A DNA stretch of 64,000 bases from Leifsonia aquatica (GCF_014190775.1 NZ_JACHVP010000001.1:434001-498000), one strand, 5' to 3'. Shown: positions 15,492-23,694, counted from the stretch's first letter. Notes: generated from the letters alone by a model not told the origin. Translations and numbers: made by a program.

Positions 15492-16391
15492 TCAGGGCTG
15501 GGCGGGCCAGGCGGGGTGATCGGCCGGCGGGGTGGACGCGGCGTGCGCGCCCGGTCCGGCCTCGACCGCGGCGGTGCTGCGCCGGGCTTTGAGCTCGCGG
15601 ATGATCTGGCTCGTGCTCTCGGGGTCGCGCTCGCGCTGGGCGAGGCGGACGCCGAGCTGCGCGCGCACCACGTCGACCCGGGAATGGAAGGTGACGCGGG
15701 CACCCGTGTAGCGGACGGCGTCGTGCGCGTCGAGCTGGTAGGCGAGGCGGGTCGCCTCGGCGGCGGCCACGGCCTCCCCGCGCAGCTTGTCGCGGTGGAC
15801 GCGCAGCCGCTCGGCCTGCGCGTGCGCCTTCTCGGCCGCGGTGAGCAGCGGCTTGGTGGTCATCCAGGCGACCACGAAGCTGACGGCGCCGGAGGTGGCG
15901 AGCACGCCGAGCATGAGGAACGCCATGATCGTGTCGGGCGCGGTCCACGAGAACGTGGGCGCCGCGGGGGCGGTGTCCCCGCCGACGAGGCCGGTGAGGC
16001 CGCCGGACGCGGACGCGTCCATGCCCGCCTTGATCCGGGCGACGGTGATCGCGGCCAGGAGCGCCGCCCACACGAGGGAGAGGGCGACGGCGGCGGGGAT
16101 CCATCCCCTCGCCATGACCCGCGACTGCACCCGGCGCAGGATGATCGCGACGGCGTGCGGGAGGGTCACCACAGCGAGCGAGATGCCCAGGGTGATGACG
16201 TACATCTGCAGGCCGATCGAGCCGTACTGGCTGTCGTTGCGCAGCAGCAGGGTGAGGGCCTGCGAGAGCAGGATGTAGTCCACCGCGAGCATCGCGACGA
16301 GCAGCACGTACACGAAGACGTGCGCGACGGGGGAGAGGTGCCCGACGGTCGGGCGGTGGCGGGGCGGGCGGGTGACGATGTCCCTGGCCAT
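15492..16391 (-). CDS. Four-helix membrane protein with cytoplasmic coiled-coil tail
   Basis: A 299-residue protein. Four hydrophobic segments lie at about residues 22-50, 58-87, 93-120 and 150-178. The remaining 120 residues are charged and helical (KAHAQAERLRVHRDKLRG onward), with heptad-like spacing that suggests a coiled coil in the cytoplasm. The ATG at 16391 has AGGAAGGA upstream. It sits 16 bases after the 117-residue coiled-coil gene and 15 bases before the OmpA-domain lipoprotein gene. The set could span the membrane, from cytoplasmic coiled coils to the wall-binding lipoprotein; this is inference from gene order and topology. Confidence 0.75.
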   Translation of the reverse strand: MARDIVTRPPRHRPTVGHLSPVAHVFVYVLLVAMLAVDYILLSQALTLLLRNDSQYGSIGLQMYVITLGISLAVVTLPHAVAIILRRVQSRVMARGWIPAAVALSLVWAALLAAITVARIKAGMDASASGGLTGLVGGDTAPAAPTFSWTAPDTIMAFLMLGVLATSGAVSFVVAWMTTKPLLTAAEKAHAQAERLRVHRDKLRGEAVAAAEATRLAYQLDAHDAVRYTGARVTFHSRVDVVRAQLGVRLAQRERDPESTSQIIRELKARRSTAAVEAGPGAHAASTPPADHPAWPAQP

Positions 16392-16407
16392 GGTCGTCCT
16401 TCCTGTC

Positions 16408-16761
16408 TCAGGCGTAGTTGTGGAGCTGGGGATCGCTCCCCAGCAGGCGGGCGTCGAGGCGCTGCGCGGCCTCGTCGGCGCGGAGGATCTCGGCCTCCGT
16501 GCGCTCGAGGGCGCTGCGGATGAGCTCCTCGCGCGCCTGCGCCTCGGCGACCCGGGCGGAGCACACCGCGATGTTGCGCGTGCGCTGGCGCTCGAGCTCG
16601 GCCGCGCCGGCGCGCTCGAAGGCGGCGAGCTCGTGCTCGAACACCTCCAGTGTCTCGACGTCGACCGCGTCGCGCAGCCTCCGCAGTCGCCAGAGCACGC
16701 GGCGCTTGAGCCGCGAGACGTTCGGGACGCGGTATTCGGTGAGCCGGTCACGCTTGGCCAT
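16408..16761 (-). CDS. Small charged coiled-coil protein
   Basis: A 117-residue soluble protein rich in Arg, Glu and Ala, with long predicted helices (VETLEVFEHELAAFERAG, then REELIRSALERTEAEIL). It has no membrane segment or signal peptide. Its start overlaps the end of the upstream gene by 14 bases, and the membrane-protein gene follows after 16 bases, so it belongs to the same operon. No family was recognised. It probably forms a helical assembly with its neighbours. Confidence 0.65.
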   Translation of the reverse strand: MAKRDRLTEYRVPNVSRLKRRVLWRLRRLRDAVDVETLEVFEHELAAFERAGAAELERQRTRNIAVCSARVAEAQAREELIRSALERTEAEILRADEAAQRLDARLLGSDPQLHNYA

Positions 16762-17374
16762 CGGCGGTTCCCCCTTGCCAGTGTTCGAGTGCGTCGGTGC
16801 GCGTGGTCAGCCAGTCGGAGCGCCGCAGCTCGGGCGTCCCCTCCCGGCCGGGGTCGCGGTCGGCGGCGTCGCGGGGCAGTGCGGCGCGGTAGGCGCCCCA
16901 GTAGACCGCGATCTTCTCGTCGGACCGGTCGAAGTGCCGGGCGGCGCGCAGCCGGGCGGCGGTGAAGCGGGCGTGGATGAGCGCGGCGAGCTCCTCGGCG
17001 CGGCGGTGCCGGCGGGCGATGCGCCGTTCGAGGCGCCGCAGCTCGGCGTAGGCCGGGCCGTCGCCGACGGCGATGCGGGCGTGGTCGCGCTCCGCGGGCG
17101 GGAGCGCGTCGAGCCGGTCGTCGAAGGCGTCGAGATCGGTGCGCACGGCGGCCGTGAGGAGGCGGTGCTCCGTCAGCTCGCGGCGCACATGCCGGTGGAA
17201 GCGCTGCTCCTCGCGGCGGGCGTAAGCGTTGGCGCGGGCCTGGAGTGCCGCGACGGTGGGCGGCGCGCCGGCTTCGGGTGCGGGCGCGCCGCGCAGCGCC
17301 TCGGCATCCTGCCGTGCGCGTTCTTCCAGGCGGCGCCGGGTCAGCGGACCGACCCTGAGCGGCTGCGTCGTCAT
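16748..17374 (-). CDS. Charged helical protein, first gene of OmpA-lipoprotein operon
   Basis: A 208-residue soluble protein, very rich in Arg and Ala, with helical stretches (RREEQRFHRHVRRELTEHR, YAELRRLERRIARRHRR). There is no signal peptide or membrane segment. The ATG at 17374 (MTTQPLRVGPLTRRR) was chosen; an in-frame ATG at 17413 would add 13 residues, and neither has a clear ribosome site. It overlaps the next gene by 14 bases and begins a tight four-gene operon. A 100- to 140-base divergent region separates it from the FadR-family gene. Function unknown. Confidence 0.65.
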   Translation of the reverse strand: MTTQPLRVGPLTRRRLEERARQDAEALRGAPAPEAGAPPTVAALQARANAYARREEQRFHRHVRRELTEHRLLTAAVRTDLDAFDDRLDALPPAERDHARIAVGDGPAYAELRRLERRIARRHRRAEELAALIHARFTAARLRAARHFDRSDEKIAVYWGAYRAALPRDAADRDPGREGTPELRRSDWLTTRTDALEHWQGGTADGQA

Positions 17375-17516
17375 AAGGGGGGAGCGTAAGGAGCGGCTCT
17401 GGGGGAACCCCATGCGAAAGTCGAACGTTTCCTGAAAGTGACCGAACCGTGACCTCTGTGCCTTTACTCCTCAGACAAGCAGACAAGGCGACGCCACCAT
17501 CCCGTAGACTCGGCGC

Positions 17517-18182
17517 ATGCCCGTGCTCCGCGCCCCGCTCGCAGACCAGGCCGCCGACGCGCTCCTGGAGCGCATCCGTGCGGGTGAATGGGCCCTCGGC
17601 CAGAAGCTCCCGGGCGAGACGACGCTCGCGCCGCAGCTCGGGGTGGGCCGCTCCACCGTGCGGGAGGCGATCCGTCAGCTGGCGGGCCGCGGCGTGCTCC
17701 AGTCCCGGCAGGGGGCAGGCGTCTTCGTCACCGCGCTGGACGCCCCGGAGGACTGGGATGCGGTCCTGCGCCGAGCCTCCATCGTGTCGGTCATCGAGGC
17801 GCGCATCGCGATCGAGTCGGAGGCCGCCGCCCTGGCGGCCGAGCGCCGCACCCCGCAGGAGCTGCGCGCCCTGCGCCGCGCCCTCGACGCCCGCAGCCGG
17901 CTCGATCGCGGGCTCGAGGCCCACGTGGACGCCGACACCGCGTTCCACCGGGCGATCGTCGCCGCCGCCCACAACGACATCCTCGCCGAGCTGTTCGACG
18001 GCTTCGTCCCACGCTTGCGCCAGTCGATGGTCGAGATGCTGCGCCTGCGTCCGCTCTCGGACGAAGGGGCGGACCACGACGCCCACCGCGCCCTGCTCGA
18101 CGCGATCGCCGACCGCGACGCCGTCGCCGCCTCCCGCCTCAGCCGCGACCACCTCACCTCGATGAAGGAGCGCCTCTCGTGA
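17517..18182 (+). CDS. GntR/FadR family transcriptional regulator
   Basis: A 221-residue regulator. The N-terminal GntR winged helix covers residues 5-70 (QAADALLERIRAGEWALGQKL, GVGRSTVREAIRQLAGRGVL, QSRQGAGVFV). The C-terminal FCD domain follows (VIEARIAIESEAAALAAE, DTAFHRAIVAAAHND, DHDAHRALLDAI), with the Asp and His residues that bind a metal and a small carboxylate in this family. A TAGACT -10-like box ends 6 bases before the ATG, so the message may be leaderless. Its stop overlaps the GTG of the ABC ATPase gene (GTGA), so the two are translated together. Confidence 0.9.
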   Translation: MPVLRAPLADQAADALLERIRAGEWALGQKLPGETTLAPQLGVGRSTVREAIRQLAGRGVLQSRQGAGVFVTALDAPEDWDAVLRRASIVSVIEARIAIESEAAALAAERRTPQELRALRRALDARSRLDRGLEAHVDADTAFHRAIVAAAHNDILAELFDGFVPRLRQSMVEMLRLRPLSDEGADHDAHRALLDAIADRDAVAASRLSRDHLTSMKERLS

Positions 18183-18994
18183 CCACGCCCGCCGCCCCCG
18201 CCGTGCTCGAGCTGCGGGAGGTGACGTTCCGGCGCGACGGGACGCACATCCTCGACGGCATCGATCTGACCGTGCGGGCAGGCGAACACTGGGCGCTGCT
18301 GGGACCGAACGGGGCGGGCAAGAGCACGGTGCTCGGCTTCTGCGGCGCGCTCACCTTCCCGACCTCCGGTACCGTCGACGTGCTCGGCCGCCGGCTGGGG
18401 CGGGTGGAGCTGCAGGAGCTGCGCCGGCACATCGGGCACGTGAACCCGCGGCATCCGGTCCGCTCGCCGCTGACGGTCACCGAGGTCGTGCTCACCGGCC
18501 TCACCGGCACCCTGGAGCCCCCGATGCGGTGGGAGGCCACGGCCGAGCAGATCGCGCGGGCGCACGAGCTCCTCCACTCCGTCGGGCTGGATTCGCGCCG
18601 CGACGCCCGCTGGCCCACGCTCTCGCAGGGGGAGCGAGGCCGCACGCTGATCGCCCGCGCCCTCATCGCCGACCCGCAGCTCCTGCTCCTCGATGAGCCG
18701 ACGACGGGGCTCGACGTCGCGGCGCGCGAACAACTGCTCGAGACGATCGACGGACTCGCGCACACGGCCCCCGAGCTCGCGTCGGTGCTCGTGACGCACC
18801 ACCTGGAGGAGCTGCCCGAGACCACCACGCACGCGCTGTTGATCTCCCACGGACGCATCGTCGCGACCGGCGCGATCGAGCGGGCCGTCACGACCGAGAC
18901 CGTCACCCGGGCGTTCGAGCACGCCATCCGCGTCGAGCGCGCGGACGGTCGCTGGAGCGCCCGGGCGGTGCGGGAGCGCGCGGCGGCCGGATAG
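18179..18994 (+). CDS. ABC transporter ATP-binding protein without permease
   Basis: A 271-residue ATPase with Walker A GPNGAGKST, a variant signature LSQGERGR (in place of LSGGQ), Walker B LLLLDEPTTGLD and the switch His in VTHHLEE. It is similar in style to YlmA/ModF-type ATPases. No membrane subunit or binding protein is encoded nearby, and the only partner gene is the FadR-family regulator whose stop it overlaps. It may serve a transporter encoded elsewhere, or act in translation or repair as some soluble ABC proteins do. The GTG start is fixed by the overlap. Confidence 0.88.
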   Translation: MTTPAAPAVLELREVTFRRDGTHILDGIDLTVRAGEHWALLGPNGAGKSTVLGFCGALTFPTSGTVDVLGRRLGRVELQELRRHIGHVNPRHPVRSPLTVTEVVLTGLTGTLEPPMRWEATAEQIARAHELLHSVGLDSRRDARWPTLSQGERGRTLIARALIADPQLLLLDEPTTGLDVAAREQLLETIDGLAHTAPELASVLVTHHLEELPETTTHALLISHGRIVATGAIERAVTTETVTRAFEHAIRVERADGRWSARAVRERAAAG

Positions 18995-18997
18995 GTC

Positions 18998-19942
18998 TCA
19001 GCCCGCGCGGCGCTCGGCGACGGCGCGCTCGACGTCCTCCTGCACCAGTTCCATGTTGAGCTGTGCGGCGGCGAAGGCCGCACTGGCCGCCGCCGCACCC
19101 ACCTGCGCGAACGGGTCGGTGACGTTGCCCGCGGCCCAGACGCCGGGGACGGCGGTGCGGCCCGCCGGGTCGGCGGGCAGGTGCTCGCCCATGCCGGAGG
19201 GGTGCTCGGCGGTCGCGAGGCCGAGGCCGGCGGCGAAGGGGAGGCGGACCAGCGCCGCCGGGCCGATCGCGATCGTCGCGCGCGGCACGACGCTCCCGTC
19301 GGCCAGACGCAGCCCGGTGACCCGGCCGTCGGTGGACTCGACGGCCGTGACGGCCCCCTCCACCACGCGGATGTCGCGCGCCGCGAGCTGCTCGCTCTCG
19401 TCCGCGCTCGGTGCGGGGAAGCCGTTCGTGAACAGCACGACGTCGTCGCTCCACTGCCGGAACAGCTGGGCCTGGTGCACGGCGCGCGGCCCGAGCGCGA
19501 GCACGCCGATGGCGGTGTCGCGCACCTCCCAGCCGTGGCAGTAGGGGCAGTGGACGACGTCGTGGCCCCAGTGCTCGCGCACACCCGGGATGTCGGGGAG
19601 GTCGTCCACCAGGCCGGTCGCGATGAGCAGCCGGCGTGCGCGCAGCTCGTCGCCGTCCGCGGTCACGACGATGTCGTCGCCGTCGCGGCGGGCGTCGGTG
19701 ACGGACGCCGCGCGGACCTCGCCGCCGTACCGCCGCACCTCCTCGCGCCCCACGGCCGTGAGCTCCGCCGGCGGAACGCCGTCGCGGGCGAAGAGGCCGT
19801 GCACCGCGGCGGCGGGGGCGTTGCGCGGCGCCCCGGCATCCAGCACCAGCACCGAGCGGCGGGCGCGGGCCAGCATGAGCCCGGCACTCAGGCCGGCGGC
19901 GCCGCCGCCGGCCATAATCACGTCGAATCCATCGTTCTGCAT
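18998..19942 (-). CDS. Thioredoxin reductase-like NAD(P)/FAD oxidoreductase
   Basis: A 314-residue pyridine nucleotide-disulphide oxidoreductase. The FAD motif GGGAAGLSAG lies near residue 12, the redox pair is CPYC in VVHCPYCHGWE near residue 135, and GVWAAGNVTDPF closes the FAD site. The CPYC centre and overall length match thioredoxin-reductase-like proteins that often accompany redox-responsive regulators. The NADPH motif is degenerate (GVLALGPRAVHQA). It is divergent from an XRE-cupin regulator; the 65-base gap holds three TTGCC/GGCAA half-sites. It converges on the ABC ATPase gene with 3 bases between stops. Its electron acceptor is unknown. Confidence 0.88.
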   Translation of the reverse strand: MQNDGFDVIMAGGGAAGLSAGLMLARARRSVLVLDAGAPRNAPAAAVHGLFARDGVPPAELTAVGREEVRRYGGEVRAASVTDARRDGDDIVVTADGDELRARRLLIATGLVDDLPDIPGVREHWGHDVVHCPYCHGWEVRDTAIGVLALGPRAVHQAQLFRQWSDDVVLFTNGFPAPSADESEQLAARDIRVVEGAVTAVESTDGRVTGLRLADGSVVPRATIAIGPAALVRLPFAAGLGLATAEHPSGMGEHLPADPAGRTAVPGVWAAGNVTDPFAQVGAAAASAAFAAAQLNMELVQEDVERAVAERRAG

Positions 19943-19972
19943 GTTCCGATCGTCGGCCCCCGCGTCTCCGCT

Positions 19973-19998
19973 GGCAAATATCCTTGCCGGAATGGCAA
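19973..19998. promoter_or_regulatory. Three-half-site operator between flavoprotein and XRE-cupin genes
   Basis: GGCAA (19973-19977), TTGCC (19984-19988) and GGCAA (19994-19998) are spaced by 6 and 5 bp, forming two overlapping inverted repeats. TATCCT (19979-19984), a -10-like box for the regulator gene, lies within them. The XRE-cupin protein is the obvious candidate ligand. Confidence 0.65.
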
Positions 19999-20007
19999 AC
20001 TCAGACG

Positions 20008-20601
20008 ATGAGCGACGACCTGGACAACGCCCTCGACGGCGTCGGCACGCGGCTCCGCGCCCTGCGGACCAAGCGCGACCTGACTCTCACCGACCTCTCC
20101 GAGACCACGGGTATCTCGATCAGCACCCTCTCCCGGCTCGAGTCGGGAACCCGGCGGCCGACGCTCGAACTGCTGCTCCCGCTCGCCCGGGCGCACGGGG
20201 TGACGCTCGACGACCTCGTCGATGCGCCGCCGACCGGCGACCCGCGCGTGCACCTGCGTCCGCAGCGGCTGCACGGCCGCACGGTGGTGCCCCTCACGCG
20301 CCGACCCGGCGGCATCCAGGCGTACAAGATGGTCATCCCGGCCGGCGCAAGCATCCCGCAGCCGGACCCGCGCACCCACGAGGGCTACGAGTGGCTCTTC
20401 GTGCTCAACGGCCGGCTGCGCCTCGTGCTCGCCGAGCACGACATCGTGCTCGAGCCGGGGCAGGCCGCCGAGTTCGACACCCGCGTACCGCACTGGTTCG
20501 ACCGTGCGGACGCCGAGAGCGTCGAGTTCCTCAGCCTGTTCGGCAAGCAGGGGGAGCGGATGCACGTGCGCGCGCGGCCCGCGAGCGACACCGCGGACTA
20601 G
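20008..20601 (+). CDS. XRE family regulator with cupin domain
   Basis: A 197-residue regulator. Residues 12-68 form the XRE helix-turn-helix (LRALRTKRDLTLTDLSETTG, ISISTLSRLESGTRRP). Residues about 95-180 form a cupin (HEGYEWLFVLNGRLRLVLAEHD, LEPGQAAEFDTRVPHWF), which in this class senses a small ligand. The ATG at 20008 follows TCAGACG; no strong ribosome site is seen. It is divergent from the thioredoxin reductase-like gene and shares the operator region with it, so it probably controls that gene and itself. A hydrolase gene follows after 11 bases. Confidence 0.9.
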   Translation: MSDDLDNALDGVGTRLRALRTKRDLTLTDLSETTGISISTLSRLESGTRRPTLELLLPLARAHGVTLDDLVDAPPTGDPRVHLRPQRLHGRTVVPLTRRPGGIQAYKMVIPAGASIPQPDPRTHEGYEWLFVLNGRLRLVLAEHDIVLEPGQAAEFDTRVPHWFDRADAESVEFLSLFGKQGERMHVRARPASDTAD

Positions 20602-20612
20602 GCTGTTCGTTC

Positions 20613-21413
20613 GTGCCCGACTACGCCATCGCCGACGACGGGGCGCGCATCGCCTTCGCCGAGCGGGGGACCGGCGTCCCCGTCCTCCTCATCGCCGGAC
20701 AGGCGACCGGCATGCACGGCTGGGGTCCGTTCGCCGACGCACTGGCCGAGGACTTCCGCGTCATCGTCTTCGACCACCGGGGCATCGGCGCCAGCGACCT
20801 CGGCGAGGCGGGGCGCTACACGACGCGCGCGTTCGCCCAGGACGCCGTCGCCGTGCTCGACGCGGCCGGCGTCTCCGCCGCCCACGTGGTCGGTCATTCG
20901 ATGGGCGGCCGCGTCGCCCAGTGGCTCGCCGCCGACGACCCAGAACGGGTGCGCCGGCTGGTGCTCATCGCGACGACGGCCAGCGACCGCTCGGGCGAGA
21001 AGCGCGACCCCGCCGTGATCGCCGATCTGCTCAGCGGCGACCGCGCCCGGATGACGCCGCTCTTCTTCGACGCGGACTGGGTGGTCGCGCATCCCGAGAC
21101 CGTCGACGCGTTCTTCACCCGCACCGCCACCCGGGAGGCGCTGCGCGGCCACTTCGCCGCGAGCCGCGACCACGACGCGCGGGAGGCGCTGGCCGGCATC
21201 CGCGCCGAGACGCTCGTGCTCCACGGCGATCACGACGCGTTGACCCCGCTCGCACAGGCACGGCCCCTCGCCGAGGCGATCCCGCACGCGACCTTGCGCG
21301 CCTTCGACGCGGGCCACGGCCTGCACCTCGACACCCCGGAGGTGCTGACAGCCGTGCGCGAGTTCCTGCTCCCCGTGCCGCCGCCGCGGGCGACCGTCAG
21401 GCCGCGACCGTGA
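20613..21413 (+). CDS. Alpha/beta hydrolase
   Basis: A 266-residue alpha/beta hydrolase. The nucleophile elbow is GHSMGG near residue 93, the acid is in LHGDHDALTP and the His is in DAGHGLH, a complete catalytic triad. DHRGIGASD near residue 50 is the usual oxyanion-side motif. The GTG start lies 8 bases after a TAGGCT -10-like box. It follows the XRE-cupin gene by 11 bases on the same strand and may be co-transcribed with it. Its last 17 bases overlap the end of the convergent DUF2252 gene. The substrate cannot be predicted. Confidence 0.88.
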   Translation: MPDYAIADDGARIAFAERGTGVPVLLIAGQATGMHGWGPFADALAEDFRVIVFDHRGIGASDLGEAGRYTTRAFAQDAVAVLDAAGVSAAHVVGHSMGGRVAQWLAADDPERVRRLVLIATTASDRSGEKRDPAVIADLLSGDRARMTPLFFDADWVVAHPETVDAFFTRTATREALRGHFAASRDHDAREALAGIRAETLVLHGDHDALTPLAQARPLAEAIPHATLRAFDAGHGLHLDTPEVLTAVREFLLPVPPPRATVRPRP

Positions 21414-22788
21414 ACCGTCCGTCGCGGGCGGCCGCCACGAACCCGGCGTAGTCCTCCTCGGCCTGATCGGCGTACGCCGACGACCAACGGGCAACGGCGC
21501 GCGGGAAGCTGTCGCCCGTGCCGAGGTATCCGGAGACGAAGGCCGCTTTGGGAGACCGGGCGTGCGCGCGGGCGAGCACGACGGCGCAGATGCGCGCGTA
21601 GTCCCGGAACTGCACCGAGTTCATCGCCGGGATCTCGAACGACGCGTTGCGGTTGCGGAACAGCCGCAGGTAGAAGGTGAAGCCGCTCTCCTTCAGGAAC
21701 CCGAGGAACGGGTCGGAGACGGCTTGCAGGATGCGCTGGCAGGCGACCACACGGTAGCCCTGCTGCTCGGGGAACAGCGCCGGGTCGAGGTAGCCTGGCA
21801 GCGGCGTGACGCCCCCGAACTGCTCCACGACGGACGAGCCGGCCTCCTTCAGCTGCAGGATGAGCGTCTCCTCGGCCGGGCCGCGCAGCGCCAGGATGAA
21901 GCACCGCGTTCCGACGCTGCCGACACCGACCACGCGACGCGCCACATCCAGCAGCCGGTACTGGGAGAGCAGGAGGGCGACGTTCGGCGGGACGGTCTCG
22001 CGGTAGCGGTGGAAGGCCGCGTCGGCGAGCGCCCGAATCTCGGGCTCGGCGCGCTGCAGCACCGGCGGCCGGTCGACGAAGCGCAGACCGCCGTCGCCGT
22101 CGTCCTCCAGCGCCCGCCGGGCGACGCGCTGGCTGGTGCGCTTGCCGGACGCGAGCGCGACCTCCTGGATCATCCGCACCGTGTCCGGGTGCAGCCGACG
22201 GCGGCGTTCGTTGACGGACGTGGGCCGGAAGTAGCGCTCGCGCAGCGTGCGCTTCAGGGTGCGGGCGAGCCAGTCGCGATAGCTCGCCGCCGCCTCCTCG
22301 GCGATGCCGATGAGCTCCTGCTCCGGCGCGCCGAGCGAACGCCCGGCGACGATCACGCTGCAGAGCAGGCGCTTGACGTCCCACTCCCACGGGCCGACGG
22401 TCGCCTCGTCGAAGTCGTTGATGTCGAACACCATCGCGTTCTCGGGGGAGCGGAACATGCCGAAGTTCGACAGGTGCGCGTCGCCGCAGACGACCACTTC
22501 CGCGCCGGTGGTCGGGCCGGCGGCCAGGTCGGCCGACTGGATGGCCGCCGTGCCGCGGTAGAACGAGAACGCGTCCGTGCCCATCCGCTCCACGCGCAGG
22601 TCGACGAGCTGCTGCAGACGCGCCTCGTGCTGGGTGGCGAGGATGCCGAGCGGATCGCGGCCCGGCGACGGCGAGTACTCGGCGTGCGCCGAGCGCGGGA
22701 TCGTCTCACGCATCGCGCGTCCGGCGGCCGCGAGCTCCGCCTCGTCGAGCGGCGTCTCGGCCCGCAGGCCCACGGTGTCGATGTCCAT
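21397..22788 (-). CDS. DUF2252 family protein
   Basis: A 463-residue protein of the DUF2252 family, whose fold resembles aminoglycoside phosphotransferase-like kinases. Family motifs are FYRGTAA near residue 80, VVVCGDAHLSNFGMF near 105 and FDINDFDEATVGPWEWDVKRL near 125. The Asp residues in GDAHLSNFG and NDFDE are the likely metal and catalytic residues by analogy with that kinase superfamily. The length is normal for the family. The biological role is unknown. It stands alone on its strand and converges on the hydrolase gene with a 17-base overlap. A 16-bp perfect palindrome lies 27 bp upstream of the ATG. Confidence 0.9.
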   Translation of the reverse strand: MDIDTVGLRAETPLDEAELAAAGRAMRETIPRSAHAEYSPSPGRDPLGILATQHEARLQQLVDLRVERMGTDAFSFYRGTAAIQSADLAAGPTTGAEVVVCGDAHLSNFGMFRSPENAMVFDINDFDEATVGPWEWDVKRLLCSVIVAGRSLGAPEQELIGIAEEAAASYRDWLARTLKRTLRERYFRPTSVNERRRRLHPDTVRMIQEVALASGKRTSQRVARRALEDDGDGGLRFVDRPPVLQRAEPEIRALADAAFHRYRETVPPNVALLLSQYRLLDVARRVVGVGSVGTRCFILALRGPAEETLILQLKEAGSSVVEQFGGVTPLPGYLDPALFPEQQGYRVVACQRILQAVSDPFLGFLKESGFTFYLRLFRNRNASFEIPAMNSVQFRDYARICAVVLARAHARSPKAAFVSGYLGTGDSFPRAVARWSSAYADQAEEDYAGFVAAARDGRFTVAA

Positions 22789-22814
22789 GCTGCACCCTCC
22801 TCGCGTCGTGGCGA

Positions 22815-22830
22815 GACGCCTGCAGGCGTC
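22815..22830. promoter_or_regulatory. Perfect 16-bp palindrome upstream of the DUF2252 gene
   Basis: GACGCC-TGCA-GGCGTC is fully self-complementary. It lies between two divergent genes, 27 bp from the DUF2252 start and about 60 bp from the 114-residue protein gene. It may be an operator; its tight spacing makes a terminator less likely. Confidence 0.45.
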
Positions 22831-22888
22831 GGGATGCGCTCGCGGGCGCGCTCAGCCTAGTGCCGGCACGGCCGATAGGTTAGACCCC

Positions 22889-23233
22889 GTGGAGGACTGG
22901 ATCGAGCACCGCCGGGCGGACGGCGAACGCGTGGGGTGGATGCGGCCGGAGGGCGAGGGCTTCGTGCCCGTCGACCTCCTCGGCCGCGAGGTCTCGGGCG
23001 CCGTCGACTGGCTCACCGCCGAGGAGACGCTCGACGGCATCGGGATCGGCTATCTCGCCGACCTCTACGAACTGCGCCTGGACGACGGCAGCTGGTTGCG
23101 CGTGCGCCTGGCCGAGGTCTCGCCGAACCGCATCGTCGCCAAGCAGGACGACTTCGGCGCGGTCGGCGCCCCGCAGCTGTACTACACGCTGCCGTTCCCG
23201 CTCCCGGACACGCTGAGACCGCTGTCGCGCTGA
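22889..23233 (+). CDS. Conserved small protein, unknown function
   Basis: A 114-residue soluble protein (VEDWIEHRRADGERVGWMRP at the start, LPDTLRPLSR at the end). It has strong third-position GC and no signal peptide or membrane segment. The sequence suggests a compact beta-rich fold (GIGYLADLYELRLDDGSWLRV). The GTG at 22889 follows a TAGGTT -10-like box by 7 bases, again a leaderless layout. The 3' end overlaps the broken Doc gene by 52 bases on the opposite strand. I do not recognise the family. Confidence 0.65.
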   Translation: MEDWIEHRRADGERVGWMRPEGEGFVPVDLLGREVSGAVDWLTAEETLDGIGIGYLADLYELRLDDGSWLRVRLAEVSPNRIVAKQDDFGAVGAPQLYYTLPFPLPDTLRPLSR

Positions 23234-23545
23234 GGCGCCGTGAACCAGACCGCGAGCCGTCGGGCGATCGCACCGATCTCCTCGATCTCCCCGGCCGCGA
23301 CGGCCAGGATGAGGTCGAACTGCGCATCCTTGTCGTACTGCTGCTCGTAGCCGTTGAGGTGGAAGAAGAGCACGCACAGGACCCATCCGGTGCGGGTACG
23401 CGTCGCGGCCGAACAGGGTGGCGGCCGGCCGGGCGAGGGCGAACTGCAGGAGCACCGTGTCGCGGATGCACCTCAGTGGATCGCCGCCGTGGACCGCCCT
23501 GATGGCCTGGAGCGCCTCCTCGACGGTGACGTAGCACGTGCTCAC
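23182..23545 (-). pseudogene. Doc/Fic-type toxin, broken by internal deletion and frameshift
   Basis: The first frame gives a Doc-like N-terminus (VSTCYVTVEEALQAIRAV, then FALARPAATLFGRDAYP). The reading then continues in another frame as WVLCVLFFHLNGYEQQYDKD, then FDLILAVAAGEIEEIGAIAR, the usual C-terminal half. Between the halves about 27 residues are missing, including the HPFxDGNKR catalytic motif that makes Doc enzymes active kinases. The gene is therefore inactive by both deletion and frameshift. Its GTG overlaps the stop of the upstream antitoxin-like gene (GTGA), a normal toxin-antitoxin arrangement. Confidence 0.8.
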
Positions 23546-23694
23546 GCGTCGCGGAGCCTCGCGAGCAGCCCGGCGTTCTCGGTGACGATCCGGTCGATCA
23601 TCTGCTGCGTCGTGTGGTCGTGGACGGCGATGTAGGCGTCGACCGCCTCGAGCACCGTGGCGGTGAAGTTCGTGTGGGTGTCCGCGGCCGCCAT
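23542..23694 (-). CDS. Small antitoxin-like protein of the broken Doc pair
   Basis: A 50-residue protein, too short for most gene callers. The C-terminal part (MIDRIVTENAGLLARLRDA) resembles the short toxin-neutralising tail found in antitoxins encoded before Doc-type toxins. It lies directly before the damaged toxin and overlaps it by 4 bases. With no active toxin to restrain, it is probably a relic or has lost its role. The ATG at 23694 was chosen from the frame; no strong ribosome site is seen. Assignment rests mainly on position. Confidence 0.55.
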   Translation of the reverse strand: MAAADTHTNFTATVLEAVDAYIAVHDHTTQQMIDRIVTENAGLLARLRDA

